Source: Bog-756 sp963778165
GTDB lineage: Bacteria > Actinomycetota > Acidimicrobiia > Acidimicrobiales > RAAP-2
Direction: 5' to 3'
Length of the DNA stretch: 64,000 bases
NCBI GenBank assembly: GCA_963778165.1
Contig: CAVZTE010000002.1
Location: 186,001-250,000 of the forward strand
A program made the position numbers and the translations under genes. Every line of letters begins with the position of its first letter. The stretch's first letter is position 1. The notes under the pieces were generated by a model. It saw only the letters and a list, made by a program, of their open reading frames with translations. It searched no databases and was not told where the DNA came from. Positions 35,290 to 44,752 of this stretch are shown here, piece by piece.

Positions 35290-36386
35290 GAGGAGAGCTT
35301 GGCCTGTCCCGCCGCGGTCAGCAGCTGGTTGACCGGACCCAGGTCGAAGATCCCGTTGATGTTGGAGGTCGAGAAGCCGGCCGCCTTGGCGTGGGCCACG
35401 TCGGTGTAGATGGACGAGGCGATGGGGTCGTTGGTGAAGGTCATGTCGGCCCACGCCGAGCTGAGCTCACTGGAGCTGAGGGGCTTTCCGGTCAACGAAC
35501 CCAGGGCGGTGTTGGCGGCGTTCTTGGCGGCGGTGGGCGAGGACTTGATGTAGGCCGTGGCGGCCAGCTGGCCCTTCAGCAGTCCGGCGACCACGCTCGG
35601 GTGGGCATCGAGGAAGGCCGTGGCCACCACCAGGACGGTGGTCGAGAACCGGCCGTTGGGCCACTGGCTCTTCTCGTTGACCAGGATGTGGCCGTGGCCC
35701 TTGGACACCATCTGGGTCACCCAGGGCTCGGGCACCCAGGCCCCGGCGATGGAGCCGGCCTCGAACGAGGTCAGGGTGGTGGAGTTGGCCTGGGGCAGGA
35801 TGGTCACCTCACCGCTGCCGCCGTTGGGCCCGGGGAAGGTGAGGCCCTGCTTCTTCAGCCAGGTGCGCAGGGCCACGTCCTGGGTGTTGCCCAGCTCGGG
35901 CGTGGCCAGGGTCTTGCCCTTCAGCTGGCTGGGGGAGGTGATCGACTTGGACACCACCAGGGCCGCCCCTCCCGAGGTGGCCCCCGAGATGATCCGGATG
36001 GCCTTGCCCTGGGACTGGGTATAGGCGGTGATGGCCGAGTTGGGGCCCATGTAGGCGGCGTCCAGGGAGCCGGCCAGCATGGCGGTGACCTCGGCCGGCC
36101 CGGCGTTGTAGGTGGACGTCTGGAGGGTCACGTTGCTGGGCAGGTTCTTCTTGAAGATGCCGTTCTGCACCCCGATGAGCGCCGAGGCGTGGGTCAGGTT
36201 GGTGAGGTAGCCCAGGCGCAGGGTCACCGGTGCCCCCGCGGTGGTGGCGGTGGAACCGGAGCCGGCCGTGGTGGTGGGGGAGGACGAGTTCGAGCTGCAG
36301 GCCGCGGCCAGGACGGCGACCCCGGCGATGACCGATGCCACCGCCATCCGTCGGATCCGGAACGGTCGCTGGGAAAGGGCAGGCAT
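35286..36386 (-). CDS. ssuA: ABC transporter substrate-binding lipoprotein, SsuA-like
   Basis: A 366-residue periplasmic-binding-type lipoprotein. The lipobox VLAAACSS follows a 30-residue signal; a Ser/Thr-rich linker comes next. LRLGYLTNLTHASALIGVQNGIF, FEAGSIAGAWVPEPW and GKTLATPELGNTQDVALR match the sulfonate/nitrate/taurine family. ATG 36386 has GGAGGTG in front. First gene of ssuA-ssuB-ssuC-rrf2. Confidence 0.92.
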   Translation of the reverse strand: MPALSQRPFRIRRMAVASVIAGVAVLAAACSSNSSSPTTTAGSGSTATTAGAPVTLRLGYLTNLTHASALIGVQNGIFKKNLPSNVTLQTSTYNAGPAEVTAMLAGSLDAAYMGPNSAITAYTQSQGKAIRIISGATSGGAALVVSKSITSPSQLKGKTLATPELGNTQDVALRTWLKKQGLTFPGPNGGSGEVTILPQANSTTLTSFEAGSIAGAWVPEPWVTQMVSKGHGHILVNEKSQWPNGRFSTTVLVVATAFLDAHPSVVAGLLKGQLAATAYIKSSPTAAKNAANTALGSLTGKPLSSSELSSAWADMTFTNDPIASSIYTDVAHAKAAGFSTSNINGIFDLGPVNQLLTAAGQAKLSS

Positions 36387-36474
36387 GGAACACCTCCAGA
36401 TTGATGTCGGCCAAATCGGTGTCGGCAGACGAAGTGGGTAGATCAGCAGGGGCCGCCGCCCGACCCCTCCAGGC

Positions 36475-36512
36475 ATTATACCCCTTCCCTATATGGTTAG
36501 TAATAAACTAGG
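36475..36512 (-). promoter_or_regulatory. promoter and candidate operator of the ssu operon
   Basis: On the minus strand a perfect TATAAT (36475-36480) lies ~90 bp before ssuA. An inverted repeat CCTA...TAGG spans 36488-36512 where the -35 box would be, so a bound regulator would block RNA polymerase. The Rrf2 protein of the operon is the natural candidate, but that is inferred. Confidence 0.5.
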
Positions 36513-36688
36513 AATACAGGGTGACACAGAATTGGAAGTTTGAATAGTCCGCCCCTGGGGCCCACCAACCCGCTGAGCAGGGAGTTTCTCTGCGTCCCGG
36601 CTCGGTTCCGGTGGGAACACCACCGGTCTGACCTGCCCTTTCATGCCCTCAGGAGCCGGACCGCCACATTCCTTGAGATCCGCTTAAA
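36513..36688. other. intergenic, nothing recognised
   Basis: Upstream part of the ssu promoter region and the space after the Fpg-family gene. The DNA is more AT-rich than the surroundings near 36530 and 36680. No gene or clear stem was found. Confidence 0.4.
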
Positions 36689-37549
36689 TTATTTGAGCAG
36701 CCGGGACAGCCGCCGGTCGGCCAGCAGCTTGCCGCCGGTCTGGCAGGTGGGGCAGTACTGCAACGACTTGGTGGCGAAGGCCACCTGGCGGACGGTGTCG
36801 CCGCACACCGGGCAGGGCTGGCCGGTCCGTCCGTGCACCTGCAGGGTCCGCTTCTTGTCCCCCTTGAGCTCGGCGGGGTCGAGCTCCGACGATCGTTGTA
36901 CGGCGTCGGCCAGCACCCCGACCAGAGCGTCGTGCAAGGTGGCCACTTCGGCGGGATCGAGCGAGGTGGTCTTCTTGTAGGGGGACATCCCGGCCCGGTG
37001 CAGGGCCTCGTCCGAGTAGGCGTTGCCCACCCCGGCGATGAGCGACTGGGTGGTGAGGGCGGTCTTGAGGGTGGCCGACGTGCCGGCCAGGAGTTGGCCC
37101 AACCGCTCGACGGTGAACGCCGGGGTCAGCGGGTCGACGCCCAGGGCGGCCACCGGCTCCACCTCGTCGGGCGAGCGGACCACCCACAGCGCCGCCCGCT
37201 TTTCGGTGCCCATCTCGGTGACGTCGAACCCGGCCCCGCTGTCCAGGGTCACCCGCAGGGCGATGGGGCTGCGTCCCGGGCGGAGCTTGGTGGCTGGCAC
37301 CTTGTCGTACCAGCGGACCCAACCGCCCAGGGCCAGGTGTACGACCAGCCACAGGCCGTCCAGGTCCATCAGCACGAACTTGCCCCGCCGCTCCACGCCG
37401 GTGACCACCCGGCCCACCAGATCGTCCAGGGGCGGATCGAAGGTCTTGAGGGCGGAGAACGACACCAGCTGGTACCGGTCCACGGTGAGGCCGGTCATCC
37501 GGGCGGAGAGGCCGGCGGTCAGGGCTTGGACCTCGGGCAGTTCGGGCAC
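36689..37549 (-). CDS. Fpg/Nei-family DNA glycosylase
   Basis: A 286-residue Fpg-family base-excision repair protein. The start PELPEVQ (catalytic Pro2 and Glu3 after the initiator, encoded from GTG 37549) is present. A helix-two-turn-helix follows (LIAGVGNAYSDEALHRAGMSP), and the C-terminal zinc finger is complete: CPVCGDTVRQVAF then CPTC. A Lys in the KFVLMDL strand fits the family. It should remove oxidised or damaged bases. Divergent from ileS. Confidence 0.9.
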   Translation of the reverse strand: MPELPEVQALTAGLSARMTGLTVDRYQLVSFSALKTFDPPLDDLVGRVVTGVERRGKFVLMDLDGLWLVVHLALGGWVRWYDKVPATKLRPGRSPIALRVTLDSGAGFDVTEMGTEKRAALWVVRSPDEVEPVAALGVDPLTPAFTVERLGQLLAGTSATLKTALTTQSLIAGVGNAYSDEALHRAGMSPYKKTTSLDPAEVATLHDALVGVLADAVQRSSELDPAELKGDKKRTLQVHGRTGQPCPVCGDTVRQVAFATKSLQYCPTCQTGGKLLADRRLSRLLK

Positions 37550-37690
37550 AGGTCAATTGTGGACCCTCGGCGCCCGTAGTATCTGATCTTCACCGGCACC
37601 AGGGCCGAAACCACCGGGTTGCCCGAAACCGACCGCCCCGACGCCCGACCGCACCGACCCGATCCGCACCGACCCGAGAGGACGTACCCG

Positions 37691-40600
37691 TTGTTCCGCC
37701 CGGTCCCCACCGAAGCTGATTTCACCGCCGTCGAGTCCGAGGAACTGGACCGCTGGCGTGAGCACCGGGTCTTCGAGCGTTCCGTGGAGCTGCGGGCCGG
37801 GGCCGAGCCCTGGGTGTTCTACGAAGGTCCGCCCACTGCCAACGGCCGGCCCGGTCTCCACCACGTGTGGGCCCGGGTCTACAAGGACCTGTTCTGCCGC
37901 TACCGGACCATGCGGGGCTACGCCGTGCCCCGCAAGGCCGGGTGGGACACCCACGGGCTCCCCGTCGAGGTCGAGGTGGAGAAGCAGCTGGGCATCGTCA
38001 ACAAGCGCCAGATCGAGGACGAGGTGGGCATCGCCGAGTTCACCCGGCTCTGTCGGGAGTCGGTCCGCAACTACGTCGGCGAATGGGAGACCCTGACCGA
38101 TCGGATCGGGTACTGGATCGACCGCGACAGCGCCTATTGGACCTTCGACCCCGCCTATGTCCAGTCGGTGTGGTGGAACCTCAAGAGCCTCTTCGATCAG
38201 GGACTCCTCTACGAGGACATCAAGGTCGTCCCGTACTGCCCGCGCTGCGGGACGGCCCTGAGCAGTCACGAGCTGGGACAGCCCGACGTCTACCGCGACG
38301 TGGTCGACGAGTCGGCCTACGTGCTCTTCCCCCTGACCGACGAGGGGGAGGTCGCCGCGGGCCTGCGGGACGCCCTGGGCCGGTCGTCCCTCACCGGGCT
38401 GGCCCTGGTGGCCTGGACCACCACCCCGTGGACCCTGGTGTCCAACACCGGCGCCGCCGTGGGCCCCGACCTGGAGTACGCCGTGGTGGGTGGGGCCATC
38501 GTGGCGGCCGACCTGGTGAGCGAGGTCTTCGGGGAGGACGCCGTCATCGAGCACCGCCTGCCCGGCCGGTACCTGGTGGGGCTGCGCTACGAGCGCCCCT
38601 TCGACGACCTGGTGCCCCAGCCCGGCCCCTTCGACGGCGACGGGTGGCGGGTGGTGGCCGGCCCCTTCGTCGAGGCGGACGAGGGAACCGGCATCGTGCA
38701 CCTGGCCCCGGCCTTCGGTGAGGTCGACCGCCAGGCCGGCCGCCTCAACGGCCTGCCCACCCTCAACCCCGTGGGCCCCGACGGCCGCTTCACCGCCGCC
38801 GTCCCGTGGCTGGCCGACCAGAGCGTCCGCGACACCAACGGGGAGATCAACGACCGGCTGGAAGCGGCCGGCCGCCTCCTCCGGCGCCAGCCCTACGCCC
38901 ACTCCTATCCCCACTGCTGGCGGTGCGACACCCCGCTGATCTACTGGGGCAAGCCCAGCTGGTACGTGCGGACCTCGGCCCGCAAGGCCGACCTGGTGGC
39001 CCAGAACCAGACCATCGGCTGGCACCCCGAGCACATCCGGGACGGACGGATGGGGGAGTGGCTGTCCAACAACGTGGACTGGGCCCTGTCCCGTGACCGC
39101 TTCTGGGGCACGCCCCTGCCGGTGTGGCGGTGCGGCGAAGGGCACGTGCGCTGCGTGGGGTCGTTGGCCGAGCTCTCGGAGCTGGCCGGACACGACGTCT
39201 CGGACGTCGACCCCCACCGCCCCGACATCGATGCCGTGACCTTCGACTGTCCCGAGTGCCCGTCGGGTTCCGAGATGCGACGGGTGGAGGCGGTCATCGA
39301 TGCCTGGTTCGACTCCGGCTCCATGCCCTCGGCCCAGTGGGGCTATCCGGTGGCGGACGGCTCGGCCGAGTCCTTCGTCTACCCGGCCGACTTCATCTGT
39401 GAGGCCATCGACCAGACCCGGGGGTGGTTCTACTCGCTGCTGGCCGTCAACACCTTGGTGCGGGAGTCCACTCCCTACCGCAATGTGCTGTGCCTGGGGC
39501 ACCTGGTCGACACCGACGGGCGCAAGATGTCCAAGAGTGTCGGCAACGTCATCGATCCGTGGGAGATCCTCGACACCCGGGGGGCCGACCCCCTCCGCTG
39601 GTGGATGTTCTCCCAGGGCTCCCCGTGGACGCCCACCCGGGTCAGCCTGGAGGCCATCGACTCGGCCATGCGGGACAGCTTGCTGACCTTGTGGAACACC
39701 TGGTCCTTCTTCACCACCTACGCCTCACTCAACGAGTTCGACCCCTCCGACCCCGCCGTGCCGGCGCCCGGGTCCCGCTCGGTCCTCGACCGGTGGATGT
39801 TGTCCCGGCTGTACGCCACGGTGGCCGCTGTCACCACGGCGCTGGACGGCTACGAGCCCTTCCCCGCCGCCACGGCCATCGCCGCCCTCATCGACGACAC
39901 CTCCAACTGGTTCGTGCGCCGGAGCCGACGGCGCTTCTGGCGGACCGACCCCGGGGCCGACCCCGCCGACTCGCTCGGTGCCCAGGCCACCCTGTACGAG
40001 GTCCTGGTCACGGTGGCCCACCTGCTGGCCCCGATGTGCCCGTTCGTGGCCGACCGGATGTGGCGCGACCTCACCGGCGCCGGCCCCGAGGACTCCATCC
40101 ACCTGGCCGACTGGCCGGCCCTCCAACCCGAAGCCGTCGATCCGGAGCTGGAGGCCGGCATGGACCTGGCCCGCCGACTGTCCTCCCTGGGCCGGGCGGC
40201 CCGGGCCGAGGCCGGCATCAAGGTGCGCCAGCCCCTGGCCCGGGCCCTGGTGTACCTGCCGCCCGGCAGCCCCACCCCTCCCCCCGGGGTGGTCGAGGAC
40301 GAGCTCAATGTGGACGTGGTGGAGGCCATCGGTGAGCTGACCGACGTGTTGACCTACAAGTTGGTCCCCAACTACAAGCTGCTCGGCCCCCGGCTGAAGG
40401 ACCGGGTCCAGAAGCTCCGGTCGGCCATTGGCTCGGTGGATGGCGCCAAGGCCGCCGCCGACCTGGCCGAGGGGCGCCCGGTGGTGGTGGAGTTGGACGA
40501 CGGTCCGGTCGAGCTAAGGGGTGACGAGGTGGAGCTGCGGGTCCTTGCCCAGGCCGGCTTCGCCGTCTCCGGGGACGGGTCCGAAGTGCTGGCCCTCGAC

Positions 40601-40888
40601 CTCGGGCTCGACGACGACCTGCGGCTCCGGGGCCTGGCCCGTGAGGTGATCCGGAACGTCCAGGAGATGCGCAAGGCCGCCGGCCTGGAGGTGTCCGACT
40701 GGATCCACCTCCACCTGGTCGGCCTCGACGACCTGGAACCCCACTTCGAGGCGATCGCCCGGGAGGTGCTGGCCCGGTCGGTGCACACCGACCCGCCGGT
40801 CGGAGCCGGGCCCGGCACGGTCCTCGAGCTCGACGACGGGGTGACCGTCCGCCGGGCCGAGGCCTGGGTGATCAAGGAAGAGCGGTGA
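37691..40888 (+). CDS. ileS: isoleucyl-tRNA synthetase (eukaryote-like type)
   Basis: A ~1065-residue class I aminoacyl-tRNA synthetase charging tRNA-Ile. The HIGH-equivalent is GPPTANGRPGLHHV (residues about 46-59) and the KMSKS motif is DGRKMSKSVGN near 39520. Other matches are RKAGWDTHGLPVE, TTPWTLVSN in the editing domain and SQGSPWTPTRVS. Length and the C-terminal portion (no zinc-finger end) match the type 2 enzymes, often mupirocin resistant. I favour TTG 37691 (MFRPVPTEADF) with GAGAGG at 37676-37681; an upstream TTG at 37619 would add a Pro/Arg-rich repeat. Monocistronic. Confidence 0.95.
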   Translation: MFRPVPTEADFTAVESEELDRWREHRVFERSVELRAGAEPWVFYEGPPTANGRPGLHHVWARVYKDLFCRYRTMRGYAVPRKAGWDTHGLPVEVEVEKQLGIVNKRQIEDEVGIAEFTRLCRESVRNYVGEWETLTDRIGYWIDRDSAYWTFDPAYVQSVWWNLKSLFDQGLLYEDIKVVPYCPRCGTALSSHELGQPDVYRDVVDESAYVLFPLTDEGEVAAGLRDALGRSSLTGLALVAWTTTPWTLVSNTGAAVGPDLEYAVVGGAIVAADLVSEVFGEDAVIEHRLPGRYLVGLRYERPFDDLVPQPGPFDGDGWRVVAGPFVEADEGTGIVHLAPAFGEVDRQAGRLNGLPTLNPVGPDGRFTAAVPWLADQSVRDTNGEINDRLEAAGRLLRRQPYAHSYPHCWRCDTPLIYWGKPSWYVRTSARKADLVAQNQTIGWHPEHIRDGRMGEWLSNNVDWALSRDRFWGTPLPVWRCGEGHVRCVGSLAELSELAGHDVSDVDPHRPDIDAVTFDCPECPSGSEMRRVEAVIDAWFDSGSMPSAQWGYPVADGSAESFVYPADFICEAIDQTRGWFYSLLAVNTLVRESTPYRNVLCLGHLVDTDGRKMSKSVGNVIDPWEILDTRGADPLRWWMFSQGSPWTPTRVSLEAIDSAMRDSLLTLWNTWSFFTTYASLNEFDPSDPAVPAPGSRSVLDRWMLSRLYATVAAVTTALDGYEPFPAATAIAALIDDTSNWFVRRSRRRFWRTDPGADPADSLGAQATLYEVLVTVAHLLAPMCPFVADRMWRDLTGAGPEDSIHLADWPALQPEAVDPELEAGMDLARRLSSLGRAARAEAGIKVRQPLARALVYLPPGSPTPPPGVVEDELNVDVVEAIGELTDVLTYKLVPNYKLLGPRLKDRVQKLRSAIGSVDGAKAAADLAEGRPVVVELDDGPVELRGDEVELRVLAQAGFAVSGDGSEVLALDLGLDDDLRLRGLAREVIRNVQEMRKAAGLEVSDWIHLHLVGLDDLEPHFEAIAREVLARSVHTDPPVGAGPGTVLELDDGVTVRRAEAWVIKEER

Positions 40889-40904
40889 ACGGGGAAGTGA
40901 GCCG

Positions 40905-42476
40905 GTGAGTGGAGCCGCGGGGGAGACCGCACCGTCCGGCGAGCAGTTCGTGCTGGCCGTGGACCTGGGCACCGGCGGTCCCAAGGTGGCCGTGGTGTCG
41001 ACGGCCGGGAGGATCGCGGCCCACGCCACCGAGCCGGTCGGTCTCCACCTGCTCGAGGGCGGAGGTGCCGAGCAGGATCCTGACGAGTGGTGGTCGGCCA
41101 TCGCCGCCGCCTCCCGCCGGGCACTGGCCGATGCCGCTGTCCCCGAGGGGGCCTTCATCGGGGTGGGGTGCACCGCCCAGTGGTCGGGCACCGTGGCGGT
41201 GGGTCCCGACGGGGAGGCGCTCATGCCGGCCATCATCTGGATGGACTCCCGGGGCAACCAGGCCATCCGCAAGGTGGCCGGCGGAGCGGTCAACGTGCTG
41301 GGGTACGACCCCCGCAAGATCCTCCGTTGGGTACAGGTCACCGGAGGCGCACCCGGACTGTCCGGCAAGGACCCGGTGTCCCACATCCTGTTCATCCGGG
41401 ACCACTTCCCCGACGTCTACCGGCGCACCGTCACCTTCCTCGAGCCGGTCGACTACCTCAACCTCAAGTTGACCGGGCGGACCAGTGCCTCGTTCGACTC
41501 CATCGCCGCCCACTGGGTCACCGACAACCGGGTCATCGACCGGGTGGCCTACGACGACCGGCTCCTCGAGATCACCGGGCTCGACCGGGCCAAGCTGCCC
41601 GATCTGGTGGCCCCGGGCACCACGGTGGGCACGCTCACCGCGGCGGCCGCCGCGGACCTGGGCCTGCCGGCCGGGCTGCCGGTGGTGGCGGGCTCGGGCG
41701 ACGTGCACTCGGCGGTGTTCGGGTCCGGAGCCGTGGCCGACTACGACGCCCATCTCTACATCGGGACGTCGTCGTGGATCTCGGGCCATGTCCCGTTCAA
41801 GAAGACCGCGCCGACTTCCAACGTGGCCTCGATACCCGCCGCCCTGGCCGGCAAGTACGTGATGGTGGACGAGCACGAGACCGCCGGGGCCTGCCTGACC
41901 TTCCTCCGGGACAACCTGCACTTCGCCGATGACTTCGAGGCCATGAACGCCATGGTGGACACGGTTCCGCCCGGCAGCGGGCGGGTGCTGTTCACCCCGT
42001 GGCTCAACGGGGAGCGGTCCCCGGTGGACGACCACACCATCAGGGGTGGGTTCCACAACCTGTCCCTCTCCACCACCAGGGCCCAGATGGTCCGGGCCGT
42101 CTACGAAGGGGTGGCCTTCAATTCGAGGTGGCTGCTGGAGGCGGTGGAGAAGTTCGCCGATCGCCGGTTCGACTCACTGGCCTTCATCGGCGGGGGCGCC
42201 AACTCGGACCAGTGGGCCCAGATTCATGCCGACGTGCTCGACCGGGAGATCCGTCAGGTGGCGGACCCGGTGCTGGCCAACGTGCGGGGCGCCGCCCTCA
42301 TCACCCTGGTCGGGTTGGGCCGGGTATCGGTGGCGGACATCCCGGCCATGGTCGAGGTGCGTCGGACCTTCACGCCCGACCGGTCCACCACCGACGAGTA
42401 CGACACGCTGTTCCGCGAGTTCGTCAACCTCTACAAGCAGACCAAGGGCATCTTCAAACGGCTCAACCGCTTCTGA
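40905..42476 (+). CDS. FGGY-family carbohydrate kinase, xylulokinase-like
   Basis: A 523-residue two-domain sugar kinase: N-terminal phosphate motif VLAVDLGTGGPKVAVV, WMDSRGNQAIRKV, catalytic-region GLDRAKLPDLV, and C-terminal GGGANSDQWAQIHADVLDREI with adenosine motif. It is most like xylulokinase in order of motifs, but the actual sugar is not determined. GTG start 16 bp after the ileS stop, with GGGGAAG upstream; no sugar transporter is nearby. Confidence 0.87.
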   Translation: MSGAAGETAPSGEQFVLAVDLGTGGPKVAVVSTAGRIAAHATEPVGLHLLEGGGAEQDPDEWWSAIAAASRRALADAAVPEGAFIGVGCTAQWSGTVAVGPDGEALMPAIIWMDSRGNQAIRKVAGGAVNVLGYDPRKILRWVQVTGGAPGLSGKDPVSHILFIRDHFPDVYRRTVTFLEPVDYLNLKLTGRTSASFDSIAAHWVTDNRVIDRVAYDDRLLEITGLDRAKLPDLVAPGTTVGTLTAAAAADLGLPAGLPVVAGSGDVHSAVFGSGAVADYDAHLYIGTSSWISGHVPFKKTAPTSNVASIPAALAGKYVMVDEHETAGACLTFLRDNLHFADDFEAMNAMVDTVPPGSGRVLFTPWLNGERSPVDDHTIRGGFHNLSLSTTRAQMVRAVYEGVAFNSRWLLEAVEKFADRRFDSLAFIGGGANSDQWAQIHADVLDREIRQVADPVLANVRGAALITLVGLGRVSVADIPAMVEVRRTFTPDRSTTDEYDTLFREFVNLYKQTKGIFKRLNRF

Positions 42477-42585
42477 GCCGGAGGCGGTCGGCGCGTCCGG
42501 CGGGGTTCAGGGCGACCGGTGCCGGGCGATCGGGGCCCGTCTCTCACGCTTCAAGGTCGGCGTTGTGACCTCACCCGCTGCCGTT

Positions 42586-43416
42586 CTACTTGGTGGCCAG
42601 CACCACGTCCTGCATCCGCTTGTATCCGAAGTGGATCGGTCCGCTGACCGTCAGCAGGGCGTCCTGATGGAGTTGGAGAACGTACTCATCGAGGTAGGCC
42701 ACGGCGCGGTCCGGGACATCGACTTTTTGAACGGCGAACCTTCCCGACCCGTCGAAGTTCATCTCCGGCATCACCGGCTTGGGCTCGTGGGTGACTTGGG
42801 CTTCGAACATCATCCACGTGGAATAGCTGATTCCCCCCGGGCGGAGCACTCTCCTGATCTCACGGAGATAGTTCTGCGATGCATCGGGCTGGAGGTGGGA
42901 GAAGATCGAATGGGCGAACACGAAGTCGAACGAGTTGTCGGGATAGGGAAAGGCAAAGGTCTCCGCCGACGGAAGGGAGTCGTCGCGTTGGTAGTGGGTA
43001 TTGAAGAGCGGCGTGTACCGGAAGGTGAAGTTGGGGAAGCGGGTGGTGATGTTCTCCTGGCACCACGTGATGAGCTCTTCCACGATGTCGAATCCCTCAT
43101 AACGGGCCTTGGGGTCGAGGTAGTCGCACAGGTAGCGGGCTGTGCGGCCGATGCCGCATCCGATGTCCAGGACATCGTGGTCGGGACGAAGTCCGGCCAT
43201 GTTCATGCGCCCCATGGTGGTGAGCGCCAAGTCGTCGAAGGCCGCCGCTGCGCCCACCGTCGCTTTCAGTCTCGGGCTGGGTACCGGAATGGAGGTCTCG
43301 GCCTGGAACAGTCGGGTTCCGAGGCCGACATCCGAGCCGGATTTAGTCGAAGCTGGCCCCAGTAGTCCCCGCTTCACCTTGGAGCCGAACTGATGCAACG
43401 TTCCGTTTGGCGTCAT
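42586..43416 (-). CDS. class I SAM-dependent methyltransferase
   Basis: A 276-residue methyltransferase with SAM motif I DHDVLDIGCGIGRTARYL, motif II region FAFPYPDNSFDFVFAHSIFSHL and motif III REIRRVLRPGGISYSTW. Substrate unknown. The next minus-strand gene is also a methyltransferase. AGGTGGG precedes the ATG at 43416. Confidence 0.87.
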   Translation of the reverse strand: MTPNGTLHQFGSKVKRGLLGPASTKSGSDVGLGTRLFQAETSIPVPSPRLKATVGAAAAFDDLALTTMGRMNMAGLRPDHDVLDIGCGIGRTARYLCDYLDPKARYEGFDIVEELITWCQENITTRFPNFTFRYTPLFNTHYQRDDSLPSAETFAFPYPDNSFDFVFAHSIFSHLQPDASQNYLREIRRVLRPGGISYSTWMMFEAQVTHEPKPVMPEMNFDGSGRFAVQKVDVPDRAVAYLDEYVLQLHQDALLTVSGPIHFGYKRMQDVVLATK

Positions 43417-43631
43417 CCCACCTATTCAATCAGACCACCTTCCAGGTTCTGGTTGGCCGGGGGTCGGCCCCTTGGTCGCCGTTCGGTGTCGGCTGAGTTC
43501 ACGATGGTGCGACGGGATAGCAGTGGGCCGCACGTCGAGACGCCGACGCCACGATCACCTGGGTCGAGTGGCTCTGAGTCAGAAGGGTGAACTGAGGTCA
43601 GTGCCGACAGCCCCGCGAAGATAGGGAACGG

Positions 43632-44357
43632 TCACTCGGTGGTGGCCCCCTGGGGTTCGGTGGTGGCGATGAAGAGCAGATCGAAGGCCAGCGTGTGGAG
43701 GGCGGTGCGCGACGAGGACCAGTTGTTCCGCCGGTCGAGCCAATAGCCCAGCGACGGGAAGAGCTCCCGGAACCGCCGGGAGGGCAGACCGACCTGATGG
43801 AAGACCAGGGCGATGTAGTACGAGAGGAGGTAGCCCAGGGCTTCGAACGTCCCGCCGAAGACGTGGACCTCGCCCCGGCCGAACACCTGGGTCCCGAGCT
43901 CGGACAGCCCTTCGGCGGTGTAGCGCCAATAGTCGTGATCGTCATGCCGGGGCACCGTCGACGGGACCGAGAGGATGACAGTTCCGCCCGGCTTGAGGAT
44001 ACGACGCAGTTCTGCCAGTACGTCATGGGGCCGGGTCACGTGCTCCAGCAGCTCCAGGGCCACCACCGTGTCAACGCTTCCGTCCGCCAACGGGAGCCTG
44101 GTGGCGTCCGAGGCGAAATCGACGTTGGGCAGGACCCGAAGATCGGTGGCCAGGTACCGGGCGGAGCCCGAAGGGGCGAACCTGCGGATGACCCCGCACC
44201 CGACGTTGACAACCAGGGCATCCTCGCTCAGCCGCCCGAGCTGCTGGTTGATGAACCGGTCGCGCCGGTGGATGGCATCGTTGCTCCCACCGCGGGAGGT
44301 GGAGGAGTGGCCGTGGCCCGTTCCGTTCATCTGCTTGGACACCGGTCCACACCCCAT
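43632..44357 (-). CDS. class I SAM-dependent methyltransferase
   Basis: A 241-residue (or 232 from ATG 44330) methyltransferase: LVVNVGCGVIRRFAP, ASDATRLPLADGSVDTVVALELLEHV, LRRILKPGGTVILSVPS. A C-terminal region with YLLSYYIALVFHQVGL is hydrophobic, resembling methyltransferases of cell-surface glycan or lipid assembly. Neither start has a clear ribosome-binding site. Partner of the methyltransferase downstream across a 215-bp gap. Confidence 0.83.
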   Translation of the reverse strand: MGCGPVSKQMNGTGHGHSSTSRGGSNDAIHRRDRFINQQLGRLSEDALVVNVGCGVIRRFAPSGSARYLATDLRVLPNVDFASDATRLPLADGSVDTVVALELLEHVTRPHDVLAELRRILKPGGTVILSVPSTVPRHDDHDYWRYTAEGLSELGTQVFGRGEVHVFGGTFEALGYLLSYYIALVFHQVGLPSRRFRELFPSLGYWLDRRNNWSSSRTALHTLAFDLLFIATTEPQGATTE

Positions 44358-44752
44358 CTCGAGCCGTCAAGATGCCCAGGGCCAGGCTGAGCGCAGGATG
44401 CATCGTAACCCGGTGGGTGCAGGTGGCCGGATCGGTTGCACAAGGTTCCATGGGCTAAGGGGACGGTTACGAAATAAAGGTGGTCATGGCACACGGAATG
44501 AGGTGGCGACCGAGTGGATCCTCCGGCACAAGAGTTGCTGCACAGGCAAGGCCCCGATCTGCGGCGTTGCCCACGGACAGTGCTGTTGGCGGAACGGATC
44601 GTGGCACTCTGACTCACCCACAAAGGTGTGGAAGTTAAGCCGAGTCGGAACTCCCAGATCCCCTGAACAATGGCGATTGATGCCCTCAAGAAAATATGCC
44701 ACCATCTCAGCCGAGTCGCCACGGTGGGCCGGCTGGATTCTCAGAAGGAGCG
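44358..44752. other. intergenic promoter region before the giant secreted protein
   Basis: About 395 bp between the divergent methyltransferase and the giant secreted-protein gene. No gene was recognised. The segment contains several G/A-rich short repeats but no stem I could establish. A purine-rich ribosome-binding site, GAAGGAG, at 44744-44750 closes it. Confidence 0.4.

Noticed and set aside
37550..37690. T-box riboswitch upstream of ileS
   Set aside because: Only ~140 bp is available and there is no T-box antiterminator sequence.
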